Shown: one piece after another, positions 11,925 through 25,660 of the stretch
Numbering within the stretch: position 1 is the first letter of the stretch
Layout: each line of letters begins with the position of its first letter
DNA from: Calliopum simillimum
Lineage: Eukaryota; Arthropoda; Insecta; Diptera; Lauxaniidae
Direction of reading: 5' to 3'
NCBI GenBank assembly: GCA_951812925.1
Contig: OX638368.1
Coordinates: 115,033,309 to 115,097,308 of the forward strand
Length of the DNA stretch: 64,000 nt
Made by a program: the position numbers and the translations under genes
The notes under the pieces: model-generated
What the model saw: only the letters and a program-made list of their open reading frames with translations
Told to the model about the DNA's origin: nothing
Database searches by the model: none

Positions 11925-12340
11925 GTGAGTCACACGTTTAAAGTAAAAATACTTTTTTATAGGGAATTGCTTCCATTATAAGCTACATACTGTTTATTTC
12001 GTATGAGCTATAGCTTAGGAGATATTTTTTCAACAAACCTGAAATTTAGAAAAAAACAGTTTTTTCAAAACATCTCCAAAACGGTTCGTCCTAGAAAAAA
12101 AAAAACTTTCATGCATTTTGTAGAACGTTCAATTCCCTATAAGGGTCTTTTCGCACTGTTTTTTCGTCCGACTTGCCGTTTTCGTAAATACAAATCAATA
12201 TTATTTGTAGAACCTGAAATTTTCCCTTAAGATTCTAGTACTTTTTAAAGTGTGACTCACAATTTTCATCAAAAAGCTTTCGAAATGAATAGTAATTAAA
12301 ACCACATGGTTTACGGAACAGGACTGATAGTATTTTTTTA
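11925..12340. mobile_element. Imperfect palindrome ending in cggaacagg
   Basis: gtgagtcacacgtttaaag near 11925 is mirrored by aaagtgtgactcac near 12250. The right end runs to atggtttacggaacagg. The end matches the element at 14574-14907 and fragments near 15152 and 45390, so this is likely a diverged member of the same foldback MITE family. Confidence 0.5.
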
Positions 12341-14573
12341 TCGTTAAAATTTGCAGGCTGTATTTTTTTTTATTATTATTATTTTTAGGCTGTATATTTA
12401 TACGTATTTATTTACTACAATCCTCAATGTATACAATTAAAATCCTTGATTATTACTACTCTTATTTCCGTTTTAACTTAATCCTTTTTATTATCCTTAG
12501 CGTGTTTTGCTTATATACATAGTATGTATATCCCTAATGAATTTTATTTCATACGCCCCTTATTCACCACCGTCTTCTGTACTTGAACCACCAAAAAAGA
12601 GCAATGAAAGCAAATACTGAAATTACTTAAAATTTTTCGGTATAACAGGCAGTAAAGAAACTTGACGTTAAAAAGTATAGGAGTGGTAAAATCTAATTAA
12701 CACCTGCTACACGAAAATGTATACATACATACATAGTAGACACGTGCTTGCTATTTATGTTGTTAAATGCGTGCGTTCCTGAACAGTAGATACAATTTAA
12801 GGTGAAACTTTTTTTGCAAAAAATGAAAATCGAATTTTAAAATAAATAATATAAATTATCTAACAAAAAAAATTCTCTTGATTGCGTTTTTACACTTCAT
12901 TGCATTGCCGTAAATACAGTTTTCCCCATAAGGCTCAACCCATGTACGAACTTTTGCTTGTATCCTTATTGGTTTTGTTGTCAACCTACATCTTCACTTT
13001 TATATGTCAAACGTTTACACTTTACGCCATGGACTCTTCTCTACCACAACAACTACCGAATTGTCTGTTTTGTCCCCATTTTTTTGCTGTTGTTATCCGT
13101 TGCCTACATTAAGGCGGTTGTATTTATACACCTATTTTCGATTTATCGTATTTTTTTCGATTTCCGTTGTTTTTTCTAATATTTTCTCCTTAGTTCTTTC
13201 TTCCTACCCCCTACAGGGGCTCATTGCCACACACTTTTCGAAGGATAAAAAACAATAAAATCGAGTTCTGTTTGCGTATATTCCGTCAGAGCGTTGAGCA
13301 GCTCAATATATATTTTTTTTTTTAAATTTTTCTCTTTAGTATTCGTTTCGTCATCATGTGTAGGTGTGAGTGCTTTTTGTGTAAATATTATGCCTGGCAC
13401 AGCTGCTTGTATGTATATATCAGTTGGTCTGTCTGTCAGTCAATTTGGTATGTACTTATGTCAGCTTGTTTGACGCACTGTTCATCATGTTATGTAGGCT
13501 CTTTTTCACTGTATTTGTATTTTAATATTGTGCTCTTTTATACTTTTGTTGGTGTTGACTTTTTTTTTTTTGTATCTGTGGGTGTGAGAAGCATCCACTT
13601 TCTATATCCACACTTTTTTTTCTACTTTTCAGTAATTTTTTTTTTACATATATCTTACCGTTCGTTGGTTGTGTAAGGATTTAATTTTAAGTTTTACAGC
13701 AGCTGATTTAACTTTATTCATTCGATTGATTTTTTTTAAAAAACTTTTCTTGGTAAAATGCTTTTTTTATCTCTTTAACTATGATTGTGGAAAATCTTTT
13801 CTACTTTTTTCCCCTTTTTATTATGTTAACCTGAATTCTTGACCTTACTCTTTTTGAGAAAAACGAATTGCCACGCATCACTGCTCACATATGTATGTCC
13901 CATTTTATTTGCATATTTCCTTTAGTTCATTTTGTAAAAATGTACAAATTTTGCAGACTCCAATTTAAAAGTTGAAATTTAAGTTGTTACGCCTTATTTG
14001 CATTTAAATCGCCTACTGAAAACTTTTTATTCTGTTGTATCACAGCCAATAACTTGGTTCTTTGAAACTTTTTATATCTCATTTAATACAGCTCTTCCTC
14101 ATAATTTGCTATAACATGAATTTATGTTTTTTTTTTTTTTTTTCCTTTTGCAAATTAACTTTATGTCATAATTTTAAATTGGCTTGAGCAGCAACCTCTT
14201 ACCTCCAAGCGAGTGAACATAATTTTTAAACAAGGTCGCTCTTAAATTTAAAAAATGGACAGGCTGAGAATATTTTTTTTTTTTTGCCGATTTTTCGTTG
14301 ACTTCTATATAAAAGTTTAAATTTTTATTTGAAATTTCAAATACTCGTATTTATTGACAACATGAGCAACAGAGTGTTTCGACCCCTATACAAAAAATTC
14401 GGCTTACACCGACCATTTTGAAATGAAATAGAATTTGTTCGACCTTTTAATAAGTACCTACTTATATGAAATAGCTACGCCATTCGACGCTCGATCATCA
14501 ATATATATGCGCTACATTTCATTCATAGCGGTCATTTATCTGAGATTTTGTTTTCGACTAGTTGTACACATTC

Positions 14574-14907
14574 AGCCCTGTTCCATAATCCGTGTGGTTT
14601 CAATTACTTTTAATTTTTTTATGAAAATGGTGTGTCACGTGATTAAAAGTATCCACATCTTTTTTGTGGAGAATTACATGTTCTGCAAATAATATTGATT
14701 AGTATTTACGAAAATGTAGCGGTTTCGGAAATGTTCGATAAAGTCAAATTTTTCGACTTTTTGCGTTGATGCAAATGAATATTATTTGTAGAGCCTGCAA
14801 CTTTCCGCAAAAAAGATTCTGATATTTTTTATCGCGTGACTCACCAATTTCATCAAAAAGCTTCCTCAATGAGTAATTGAAACCATACGGATTACGAAAC
14901 AGGCCTG
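14574..14907. mobile_element. Foldback MITE with cctgttcc...ggaacagg-type ends
   Basis: The left end cctgttccataatccgtgtg and the right end (rc cctgtttcgtaatccgtatg) form a ~30-bp terminal inverted repeat that continues inward through tttcaattac. The 334-bp element is largely palindromic. Internal boxes such as aatattatttgtagagcctg recur at about 12200 and 15240, which shows a family of at least four members in this window. Confidence 0.7.
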
Positions 14908-17549
14908 GTTAACTCAATTCGCCTCTACGATGAAACTGAGCAAGCTACAACGAATCTAAAACCTCACTGCAAAAAACGGAAACTAAACTTAACCCCTAAA
15001 GCTATGCAGTGTTCTTTTTTTTTATTCGAATACTTCCAAAATCAATGGCCCCTATTGCGGTTATCTATTTGCGATAAAATCGATGGCCATCGATCGTTTC
15101 TGATAGGCCTATCTCCGAAACTACTGCTTTTGCATAGTTTTAGGGGTTAACAGGCCTGTTCCGAAATCCGTGTGGTTTGAAAATGATGAATGGAACGATA
15201 AAAAGTATTAGAATCTCTTTTGTGGAGAATTGCAGTTTCTCCAAATAATATTGATTTGCATTTGCATAAAAAAAATTAAAAATACAAAATTCTGAAAAAA
15301 TGCACACCAATTTCTTGAAGGATTCCAAGCATTTTACGTCATATGAAATTTTTTCGTAGATGCCTTGTTTTTAAATAAACCTACCATTTTTGTCCGCTTA
15401 AATGAAAAACTAAAAAAATCGATTTTTGGAACCAAATCTATACCAAAAAAAAAAAATATTTTAAGCGCAAAAGTTTTTGTAAGAACATAATCTTTATTTC
15501 TAAAGTCCTCTTGGGTATCCATTTTCTAATGAAAAATAAAGTTATGACCAAAAAACATGTTTTTTTTAAGCAAAAATAGTACTTCAGTAAAATCAAAAGT
15601 GCTCCATTGGTTTTTCTCAGATTGAAAAAAAAAAAAAATTATGCAGATATCGTTTTTAAGAGTGCCTCTAACTTTTGCGTCGGTTTCGGGATGAATCTAA
15701 TTTTCGACGCGGTCTAATATTCATCGACCTTTTTTTGAAAATATTTCGAAAAACTGTATATTTGACAAAAAAAAAAAACAGAACAAGAACAAACTAAAAC
15801 TATAATAGTTATTTTTGATGTATTTGTTGAACTCCAATCCGTTCTCAGAATTGCGATATCACGTATTTTGAGATGTTTATTAAACCTAAAAGTTCAAAAA
15901 CATAATTTTTGAGGTTCATATAGAGGATGCACGAAAGTGTTTTGCTCTTTTCGACTTAATGCATCGCTTAGTACAATTCTTCAACTTCAAAATGATTTGT
16001 ATGATTTTATGTATCAGAAGTCCAATTCATAGCTCATTTTGAAGACTTAGAACAGTACTTATTGCTGCATTTAGTAGAAAAGAAAAATATTTATTTTCTA
16101 ATAAATAATGACCGAATAGGCTGAAATTTGCGAAGCTTAATCTCAAAATTTGTTAACATTATCTATAAATGTAATTATATTATCTCTGTGAGAAGATGAC
16201 TACATATTTTAAATCCATTTTAACAAGTTTTTCAGGAGTCGGAGTTTAAACTTTAATTTGTTGAAAAAAGCATACAAAATCTGTCATACCATATTCTGTA
16301 ATTCTCGAAAACCACAAGGCGTAGAAATATAACATTTTGCCAACACCCAGATCTCACTAGAAGCTGCCTAGATGAAGAAAAAATACATTACGAAAAAAAT
16401 CGGACGTACTCGTATTATTGCAATCTTTTCCCAGATCCATAGATCTAGAAGAGCTAAAATTTATGAAAAAAATTTTTGTTTTCATTGTTTTTTTATAGCC
16501 TTTTTGCTTTCGTTAATTACAATTCTTTCTATTGCCCACATTCTCAATATATACAAAAAGAAAAACTACCTCTAAAAAAAATAAACCGAAACTACCTCTG
16601 ACATTAAACGAAAAACAAAATAAAAGAAAACCAAGTGCGTAATCTTAAAAATATAAACTTTTACCTCATATCCAGCAAACAATACATACACACATACTTA
16701 AATACAAATATATACTCGTAAACACATGTACAAGCGCATAGTCCAATGAAATAGTGTGAAAAGTTCAAAACACTCAAATAGTAAAATTTACAATAGAAAA
16801 CGCATCCAAAGGCTTCATTAAAAAAATAGTAAATCTAATACATACTTATAGCAAATATCTTAATGTAGTTAATAAATATAAAAAGTAAAAAAAAAAAATA
16901 ATTAAATAAATTTAGCATACCTAAGTACTAACTTACATATTTAGAGAAGCAATCTTATAGTAAAAATATGTAGACAAAAAAAAATAAGTTAGTCAGCTAA
17001 GTTTATTTTAATCAACGATATACGTGTAAGTTCTACAATAGTTAATTATTTTGGTATTAAATAAAAGTTAAATAAAATAATAAAATAAAAGACTGTGAGC
17101 ATTGAACTCTTAAAAGATATATATTGATATATTATATAATTATCAAATAAACACCATTAACTTAGTGAAATATTTGTATAATTGAACTACGTTATGATAT
17201 GCTTAAAATAAAAATTATTTGTAAAGTTGAGATGTAGTTAAATTAAAATATGTGTTAGGACTGTATCAGTATGTTGAAACAAAACTGCAGTGTGAGAGAA
17301 AAATGTTCGAGGTTATTAAAGATATTGAGTGTTAGAAACAACAGTAATTCAGGAATTCTAACCAAAGCATTAGAAGTGTTAAGTCTTCATCATATGAGGC
17401 AGATTTTTGCTTGTGACCACATGCATATTAATAAAAAATATAAAACCATAAGTTTTCATTCAGCTAAAAAAAAATTGTTTTAAAAGTAAAATAAAGTTCT
17501 GCATGAGGTCACATGCATAAATCGTGATTCGTACAAACCGCCCTATTTC

Positions 17550-19140
17550 CAATTTCAATTTCGCGCAAAAGTTGATTTGAAGTGGAATGCAAACGTTTTG
17601 AAAAGTGGGCAAAACTAACAAGTGTTTCGAGCCCTAACCGCAAAAAAGTCTTCATCGACAAAAAGCAAATTTTATAGTAGAAGGTTTTTTATTTAAATAT
17701 CTTTGCATAATCGAAACATATATCACCATATCCGTGTTAAATAGTTTTTTCTTTTTCATAAATTGTCATAATTGTCATAAGTTGAAAAATGCATGGAATT
17801 TTGATTCTTGCAAAAAATGACTAAAGTTCATAAAATTAGTATAAAAGTCAAAATTGATTTTGCTATAACTTCGCAACTGTGCTTTCTACAGATTTAAAAT
17901 TCAACGGATGTGAATTACACAGCTCGACTTGAAAAATGTATTTTGAATAGTCATTTCGCGTATTTGGAGGGTCGCTGAATCCAAATCCGATCTCAGAATT
18001 GCTCTATCACGTCAGGTTTTTCAAATATCCTAACCAAAAAGTTCAAGAAACGCTATTTTTGCCTATATTTGAGTTTATGTATTATAGCGAAAAAATTTTT
18101 TTTTTTTTTTTATCAAGATATCGCATTTTGAAAGTTTTACGTCTTACATGTGGGCACTTCCCAGGTAACGAACGTGATCATCGTACACATTTAAAGTGCA
18201 AAAAAAAAGAAAGTAAAACATATTTTTTTATTTTAGTTTTTACTTCACATTAAAGCTCTTAAGTGGGCAGCACTATATGTAATAAGTGTCAACGTTAATA
18301 GCAGGTGAAGTCCTGGTTCTGAAGACGTGACAAAAATAGAAGTAGTTTTCGTGCCTATTCAAAGAAAGTCAGAATTCAGCGAAACAAGTCAGAATATTTT
18401 AGTGCTACTAATTTTAGAATCTTATGCAATAATGTTACTTTATGATGTATTTTGTTTGATTCAAATATCTTCTGTCCTTTTCTTTGCTTTGATAATAATC
18501 TGAGTCGATACGTGACGATATGATCGTGACATTTTTTCCACCATACAAATTTTAAATTGAAAATCTTTCAATAAACCAGGATTTCCCAGTGAATGTTGGA
18601 TAACGATAAATAGTTTCAGATATGCGATGATTTAAATTTTTGGCACACAGTGGACCTTTTGGCGGAAATACCGATATATCAAAAAAAGATTTTTGTGCAA
18701 ACTCAACGGCATTCGGAAGGGCAAGACTTGCACTTTAAGATGCTAAACAAAGTTTTTAGAGAAAAAAATTCATAACCTCAAATATAGTGTAGGCGAATAT
18801 AGCGTTTTTTAGAATATTTTAAAAACCTAACGTGATAGAGCAATTCTGAGGCCTGGTTCGGATTCAGCGACCCTCAAACTACTGACAATTCTCATTCAAT
18901 ATACATTTTTCAAATCGAGTTGTGTTATTGATTTCTAGCAAAAAACAAAATTCTGAAATTGTGACAGTTAAGTTCTTTTGGCGGTTAAGGCTAGATATGC
19001 TATGAATTTTCAATACATTACATTTTTTCAAAGCTATATCACATTAAACGTTTTGCATACCGAAACGTCTTGAAAAGTCGTTACAAACGCTTCAATTCCA
19101 CTTTGAAAATAAAACGTCATCAAAAAGTTATGCGATAGAA
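17550..19140. mobile_element. Long imperfect foldback containing a second dispersed repeat
   Basis: Boxes at 17575 (gaagtggaatgcaaacg) and 17910-18060 (including gaattgctctatcacgt) are mirrored at about 19100 and 18810-18960. The interior, about 18150-18620, is repeated in inverse orientation at about 22340-22830, including rc of tcctggttctgaagacgtga and agaaagtcagaattcagcga. This suggests nested elements. No intact coding sequence is visible. Confidence 0.6.
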
Positions 19141-19835
19141 AAGTAAATGAAAATGCACGTATAACGGAACGGGCCAGTAGAATTCGAACAGTATAAGGAT
19201 TAAAAAAATTCAAGAAGTAATAATTCTTTAAGTCAGATCGCATTCTCTTGAAAAATTATTCCATGAAAGTAGAAAAATTCGTTAGGTGTTGTTAGTTTAA
19301 AAGGTAAAGGAAAAGGCAGCTGTAGATAGGTAGGTAAAGTAGCGGGTACAGCAGTATTAGAAAACTTGTGTCCAACACAAAAGTTAATTGTAGAGCAGAG
19401 CTAAATGTAAAACGTCCGCGTTTTTAAATAAAACTCCTAAGGTGCATTAAAAAAGAAATTTTTTTTTTAATTAAATAAATACTAAAATATAATTGATGTG
19501 GCTTTAACAATTTAAACTAAATAAATTTTAAGAATAAATGTCAAATTTTTTTTCCAAAAATTAGCAGAATTAAATTACATACTTAGAACTTACAATTATA
19601 GTTAAGCGTAATCTAAAAACAAATAGTTAAAGTAACTGCAAGGAGTTATCACGCAAAGCTATCTTAAATGAAAGGTACTACGAATATATCTAATAAACGT
19701 AAACGAAAATCTCGCTAGAAATAACTAAAAAAAAACCAGAAAAAATACTATAAAAGTTTTACAACACGCATGCAATATAGTGCAGTTTTATGGTACCTAT
19801 AGGCTTTGACGCTTACAAAGACATACATATGTATT

Positions 19836-20842
19836 AGGGTGGGCCAAATTGTATGGAGGAAATTTTATCGACCTCGGCTACCCCCCTATGTGAAAGTTCA
19901 TTCGATTCTATGAATATTTGCCCAAAGAACTATATCTCTGCGTTCAACTTTAGTTCGGCGCATTTTTGATCGAAAATTGTACCTTTCATCAATATTTTTT
20001 TTTGTTTTCATACTAAATTTTAAAAATTTTTATAAAGACAAAAGTAATGTCATTATATGATTTGGCTGGTATTCTGTCAGTAATCAATTAAATTGAGTTC
20101 TGTTTACATAAAAAGTTTACTTGATAGAGTGGAATTGATGCTATATATTTAAAAAAATGATATGGGTCAAATAGGCGATTATTATGACCGACTTTCAAAA
20201 TAAACGATTCATATTTTTGGATGAATTTTTTCAAACAAAATACCAACCTAGGCTGAAAGTTCATTCAATTCTACGAATATTTGCCCAAGGAACCATACCT
20301 CTACGTTCAAGTTTAGTTCGGCGCATTTTCGATTGAAAATTTTACCTTAATATTCAATTGAAAATGCGCCGAACTAAAGTTGAACGTAGAGGTATGGTTC
20401 CTTGGGCAAATATTCATAGAATTGAATGAACTTTCAGCCTAGGTTGGTGTTTTGTTTGAAAAAATTCATCCAAAAATATGAATCGTTTATTTTGAAAGTC
20501 GGTCATAATAATCGGCTATTTGACCCATATCACTTTTTTAAATATATAAGATCAATTCCACACCATCAGGTGAACTTTTTATGAAAACACAACGCAATTT
20601 AGTTGATTACTGACAGAATACCAGCCAAATCATATAATGACATTAATTTTGTCTTTATAAAAATTTTTAAAATTTAGTATGAAAACAAAAAAAAATATTG
20701 ATGAAAGGTACAATTTTCGATCAAAAATGCGCCGAACTAAAGTTGAACGCAGAGGTATAGTTCCTTGGGCAAATATTCATAGAATTGAATGAACTTTCAC
20801 ATAGGGGGGTAGCCGAGATCAGTTTTCAAATCGGCCCACCCT
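19836..20842. mobile_element. 1-kb nearly perfect palindromic element with agggtgggcc ends
   Basis: The ends agggtgggccaaat and (rc) agggtgggccgatt flank two ~500-bp arms that mirror each other around ~20340 over almost their whole length. Each arm contains an internal duplication of an ~85-bp block (ttcattc...aatatttgccca...tagttcggcgcattttcgat), so the block occurs four times. The flanks repeat tatgta on both sides, consistent with a target-site duplication. A deleted single-arm copy lies at 39205-39543. No transposase is encoded. Confidence 0.85.
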
Positions 20843-22339
20843 AATATGTATAGTATATAGGTACATAGTACTACACCATTAAATATATGAATAAAAAACA
20901 TACTTATGAAATCAAGCAACACAACAGTATTAAGTCAAGAACTACATACATACATATATACATTAAATACACATTAAATGAGATATAGTTAATATCGTGT
21001 AAAATTTTTTCACTACCTCTTGATGTTTTCCAATAAGCAGAAAATTCCATTAATAAATAAATATATAAGAGAAATAAATTTTATACTGCATACATATGTA
21101 AAACGCATTTATGTACAAAACATTTGCATTTTTAAACTCAAAAATTTTGAAATTAACAAAAAAAAAAAAATATTTAGTCAAATAAAACCTCAGTGTAGCG
21201 TAAATACAAACCTCTAAAAGAATACAAGAAATACCTCATGCATGTAAAAGAATGTTACAAAAACAAAAAAATCAAGTCAAAAAAGTAGCAAAAGTCTTCT
21301 TTTTTTATATATACAACAAGCTAGCGAAATTTCAAAATAAATATTAACATATCTGTTTTTTATTTATAATATAATCTAACTATATATGTAAACACAACCT
21401 CTCAAGAAATTCATCTGACCTTAAAACTCCGTAACGCGTAAAAATATGCTACATATTTGGCTCAAATTGGCAACAGCATGACGGTCTTGATTTTAAGTGC
21501 GAAAAACTCCGTTACAGGAAGTCATTGAATCTGGGCCTATCCTATTGTGACGGACGAATAAAGAGGAAAATAAGAAAGTCAAATAAACATCCCACTCACT
21601 TATTTTATGAGCAACACCAAAAAGATATGATTAATTATAGCTACGTTCCTGCATTGATGATTTCTTGTCCATTTTTGTTTTTTTTTTTTTTTTTTTTTGT
21701 AGTTCATCGTTCTTATTTGTCTTTTGAAAACTTTTGAATGTAATGCGGCATTTAATGTGGAAATTTTCCGCTTTAACGCAACAAGTTGACAAGTTTTCTT
21801 TTTTTTTATCATGAGTAAGTTGTGAAAATATAGAAATTCCTTACGTAAAACAATAATCTTGTCCTTTTGTAAAATTGAATAACCGTAATAATAACAGGGG
21901 CTGAATCGCCGCATCAGTGTACGTATTCGACCCCAGATGTTCCGAATAATATGCTTTTTTCGATACAATCCAACTTTATTTTTAAAAAATGTTTTCCATC
22001 TTTATTAGTATCCATCTTCTGGTAAGATTTCTCGAAATTTGTATGATGTTAGTTTAACATATCGGCATTTCCGCCAAAAGGTCCATCGTGCGCCAAAATT
22101 TTAAATTATCATATGTGTACTGGGAAAAATAGGGGTAGCACGCCCCCACAAAAATCACTTTATCATATCTCCGCGAAAATGTTTATCGCACATGAATGAG
22201 ATTTGATACAGAGCGCCAGGACAAATAATGTTCCCTGAGAAAATGGGCGATGCCATGCCCATAAAAAAAGAAATTCATAATTTATGAGATTTGGTGCACA
22301 TGTAAAATGACATCCTTTGAAAAAATTGGTGATGCCACC

Positions 22340-22830
22340 TCAATTTAACAATATAAAGTGATCCAACATTCACTGGGAAATCCTGGATTTTTGAAAGATT
22401 TTCAATTTAAAATTTGTATGGTGGCAAAAATGTCACGTTCATATTGTCACGTATCGATTCTGATTATGATCAAAACAAAGAAAAGTACGCAAGATATTTG
22501 AATCAAACAAAATACATTATAAAGTAACATTGTTGCATAAGACTCTAAAATTAATCGCACTAAAAAATTCTGCCTTGTTTTGCTGAATTCCGACTTTCTT
22601 TGAATATGCACGAAAACTACTTCTATTTTTGTCACGTTCGTTTTGAGTATTTTTTCGTTTATCTTGGAACCAGGACTTCGCCTGCTATTAAAGTTGGCAC
22701 TTATTATAGTGTTACCCAAAAGAGCTATAATGTAAAGTAAAAACTAAAATAAAAATATGTTTTACTTCCACTTTTTTTACACTTCAAATGTGTACGACGG
22801 TCGCGTTCGTCACCTGGGAAATGCCCATAT
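22340..22830 (-). repeat. Inverse copy of the 18150-18620 repeat
   Basis: The region from about 22340 (caacattcactgggaaatcc) to about 22830 (tcacctgggaaatgcccata) is a diverged reverse complement of 18150-18620. The adjacent segment from 22030 (atcggcatttccgccaaaag) also matches the rc of sequence near 18650. It is a dispersed repeat with no coding evidence. Confidence 0.6.
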
Positions 22831-23616
22831 ATATTTTTTGCACCTAAATCGAAATAGGTAAGCAAGCACCTACTAATCCTTTCAGAGGCAAAATACAAAA
22901 ATAGTAGTTTGTCTACAATCAGAATAATGGCTTAAGGTTAATTTGTGTATGAAAGTTTTGCTAAACCACCAAGTTTATAAGATGAAACACCATCTGGCTC
23001 TAAAGGCTAATCTTGTCTAATACACGGATGGCTCAAAAATTACTGAGTGGTTAGGATTTCATCAGATTTTTGAATGCTTTTCGAGTTCCATAAACTCTTT
23101 ATGCTTTTCGGAACTACCATTTCTGACACTATTTTAAATCTCTAAGCTTTCGGCACAAATACATTTAGTAAAACATCATGACACACTCTTACGAATATAA
23201 CTTACAAATTGCTACTTTTGAACTGCTAATTTTATAAATTTTATAAAACAAAAAAAAGTGTTTTCCTTAAAGTCAATTTCTCATTCGAAAGTTTAACATA
23301 TCCGCCTGTACTATGGCGTATCTATATGTTACCTTCCACGCACACACCTTTATGCTTTGATAGGAAAAGAAAGGACAAATTACTTTTATCACCAACTTTC
23401 AGTCAACTCTCTGTTGTTTTACTCTGTTGGCCTCTGACTTTTTCCCCTTCTGAGTTGTTGTTAGTGCGTTTATAATCTGTACGAGTAGCATTGATTGAGT
23501 GACATGAGCCGGCAGCCTAATTTATCATTTTGTCAATCTAAGAAAAATAAAATTTTCGCTCATTCTCTGTTTTATGCTTAGGATTTTCTCTTTGTTCTAC
23601 TGAAGGTTGTTACATT

Positions 23617-23996
23617 CAGTGGCGTAACTAGCTAGGGCCTACAAGGTTGTGGTGCAAAATATTTTTGTGAAAATTCAATTGTACATTTTCGGGCACCATC
23701 AGTAAATATACAAATCCTGTAAATAAAGGAAGCAAAACATTCATTTTAATCAGATCTAATTGAAAAGGAGACTTCTAATAGGCCTTACCTTCAATTTATT
23801 GAGAAATGCCCTCTTGCGAATATACTCTCTTCTCAAGAGGGAGCAAATATTTCGGGAATGGAAATTCCGCTTCCAGCAGTGAAGTCCCATTACATTTGAT
23901 CTCGTTTTACACTTAAATAATTTATACTAAAAAAAAAGAAACTCCCTTAGCCCCTGATGTACTCCACCGTTATGCTCTATGATTGCTACACCACTG
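23617..23996. mobile_element. hAT-like MITE
   Basis: 380 bp bounded by cagtggcgtaactag and (rc) cagtggtgtagcaat. The CAGTGGCGTA-type end is typical of hAT transposons. An imperfect 8-bp target duplication flanks it (gttacatt at 23609-23616, gtcacatc at 23997-24004), the length expected for hAT. No transposase is present, so it is non-autonomous. Confidence 0.75.
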
Positions 23997-24841
23997 GTCA
24001 CATCATCAAGAAAAATTTCACAATATTCACTTGCCTTTTTTCCCTATGGTAGCATTTTGAAACATAAAATATATAATTGCATAAATTACTAATTTTTTCG
24101 AAAATTTTACTTTTAAAATTTACTTTAATGATACTATAATTTGTTGGAATTTGAATTTTTAAAACATTTACTTTTAATGGGGTTGTGTTTCATATTGTAT
24201 ATAAATTATTAGTTTTTTAATATGTATGTACCTATATTTTAGCTAAAAATCTATTTATTTAGTTAAACATATTTCGGTCAAAGGCCACCCACACCACAAA
24301 TATACCTATTATTTTTTATTTTATAGTATATAAAATGAAATTCCCACTAAAGTATTTTAAAATTATCGTTAAACGATCGTCTAAATTAAGTTGCTAACCC
24401 ATTCATAGTTTATTAATATTAAATACGCCATAAATTGGCACAAGTCAAAGTTTATTACTTATAAACTCTCTATATGATAATAACTAACTTTACAAGTAAT
24501 TAACATACATACGCAATATAATTATTGTATACAAAAATAAATATTATACACGAGTATTTAATATGCATAGTACATAAATATATGGTAATTTAATTTACGA
24601 GTAATTAAATTAATCAATATTTTAATAAAAATTAAAACGAAACTTATACTTTAATAAACAAATGATAAGATTTGCTGCTGATACCCTTAAAATGTGTTTT
24701 ATTTCACTGAATTAGGACACTGCGTGCATGTGTTTGTGTTTGACTTTTTTTATATATTCAACGATCATTCTAACCTGTCATTAAATCTGTCAACATGTTA
24801 GCTATATCCAAAATATTAATTTTTTTGATCTGCTCTACTCC

Positions 24842-25660
24842 TACAGGACCACGAACTATTCCAAAACTAGTTTGCAAACCGACTTGTCCAAATTGTGGTC
24901 CCATCACATATAAAGTTCTATTTACGTTTAACATTGTTTGTCATTGGACGTAACCAATTGTCTCCTTATGCATCGCAATCGGACAAGAAAAAGGTCAATT
25001 GTCTCCTTATGCATTATATTCGAACCAGAAAAAGGCAAATTATTATTTTTATTTTATTTATAAATTTCAAAAAATTTAATTTGAAATTCAAAATTTACAC
25101 AAAAATATCAAAAAGTTTCATAGGCGAATGTGCCAAAGAGTTTGTTATATATTTCTGAACGTACGAAACTCAGTGTGAATGAACATTTTTTAATATTTTT
25201 TTGCCATTTTATAGCTCGGCTATGTTGGAAATGTGTTTCATTTTCTGCTCCGAAACTCTTCAGACAAATTGTGTACAAATTAATAGAAATTTTAAAATTA
25301 GAGTTGAAAATCACAGAGTGGAAGATTCGAACCCGGGCTTCTCCACGCAGCGCAAGTCACTAGACCGATACACTATCGTTAACTCTTCTTCACAATCGAC
25401 GAACTACCAAACAGTACGTAGGTAGTATCGTTATAATTTCACTGATACAATCGATACACATTTGGTCCACTTTTGGTACTAATGACGCATTATACATTCC
25501 ATTTGGACTTTTTTTGATACAATTGACCGACTTTGAATTACAATTGGACCATTTTTGATACAATTGATAATTTATGTGAGTGAATTTATTCTGGTTTTAG
25601 ATGCAGTTCATAATGGACTACTTACAAAAAAACTAGACCGCAGTTTGGACTTATGAGACA
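24842..25660 (-). repeat. Composite repeat with facing tRNA-like modules, copy B
   Basis: This reads as the reverse of copy A. It begins ctacaggaccacgaactatt and contains the gtctccttatgcat boxes, the module aggcgaatgtgccaaagag (about 25120-25180) and the opposing module whose B box reads gggttcgaatcttcc (rc, near 25335). Toward the far end are copies of tggtccaaatgtaatgc (rc), more diverged than in other copies. Confidence 0.6.

Noticed and set aside
13356..13676. 106-residue plus-strand Cys/Phe-rich frame
   Set aside because: Falls in a T-rich tract where TTT and TGT codons dominate; no signal of selection visible.
21600..21968. 122-residue minus-strand frame
   Set aside because: Contains a poly-Lys run from a poly-T tract and no family features.
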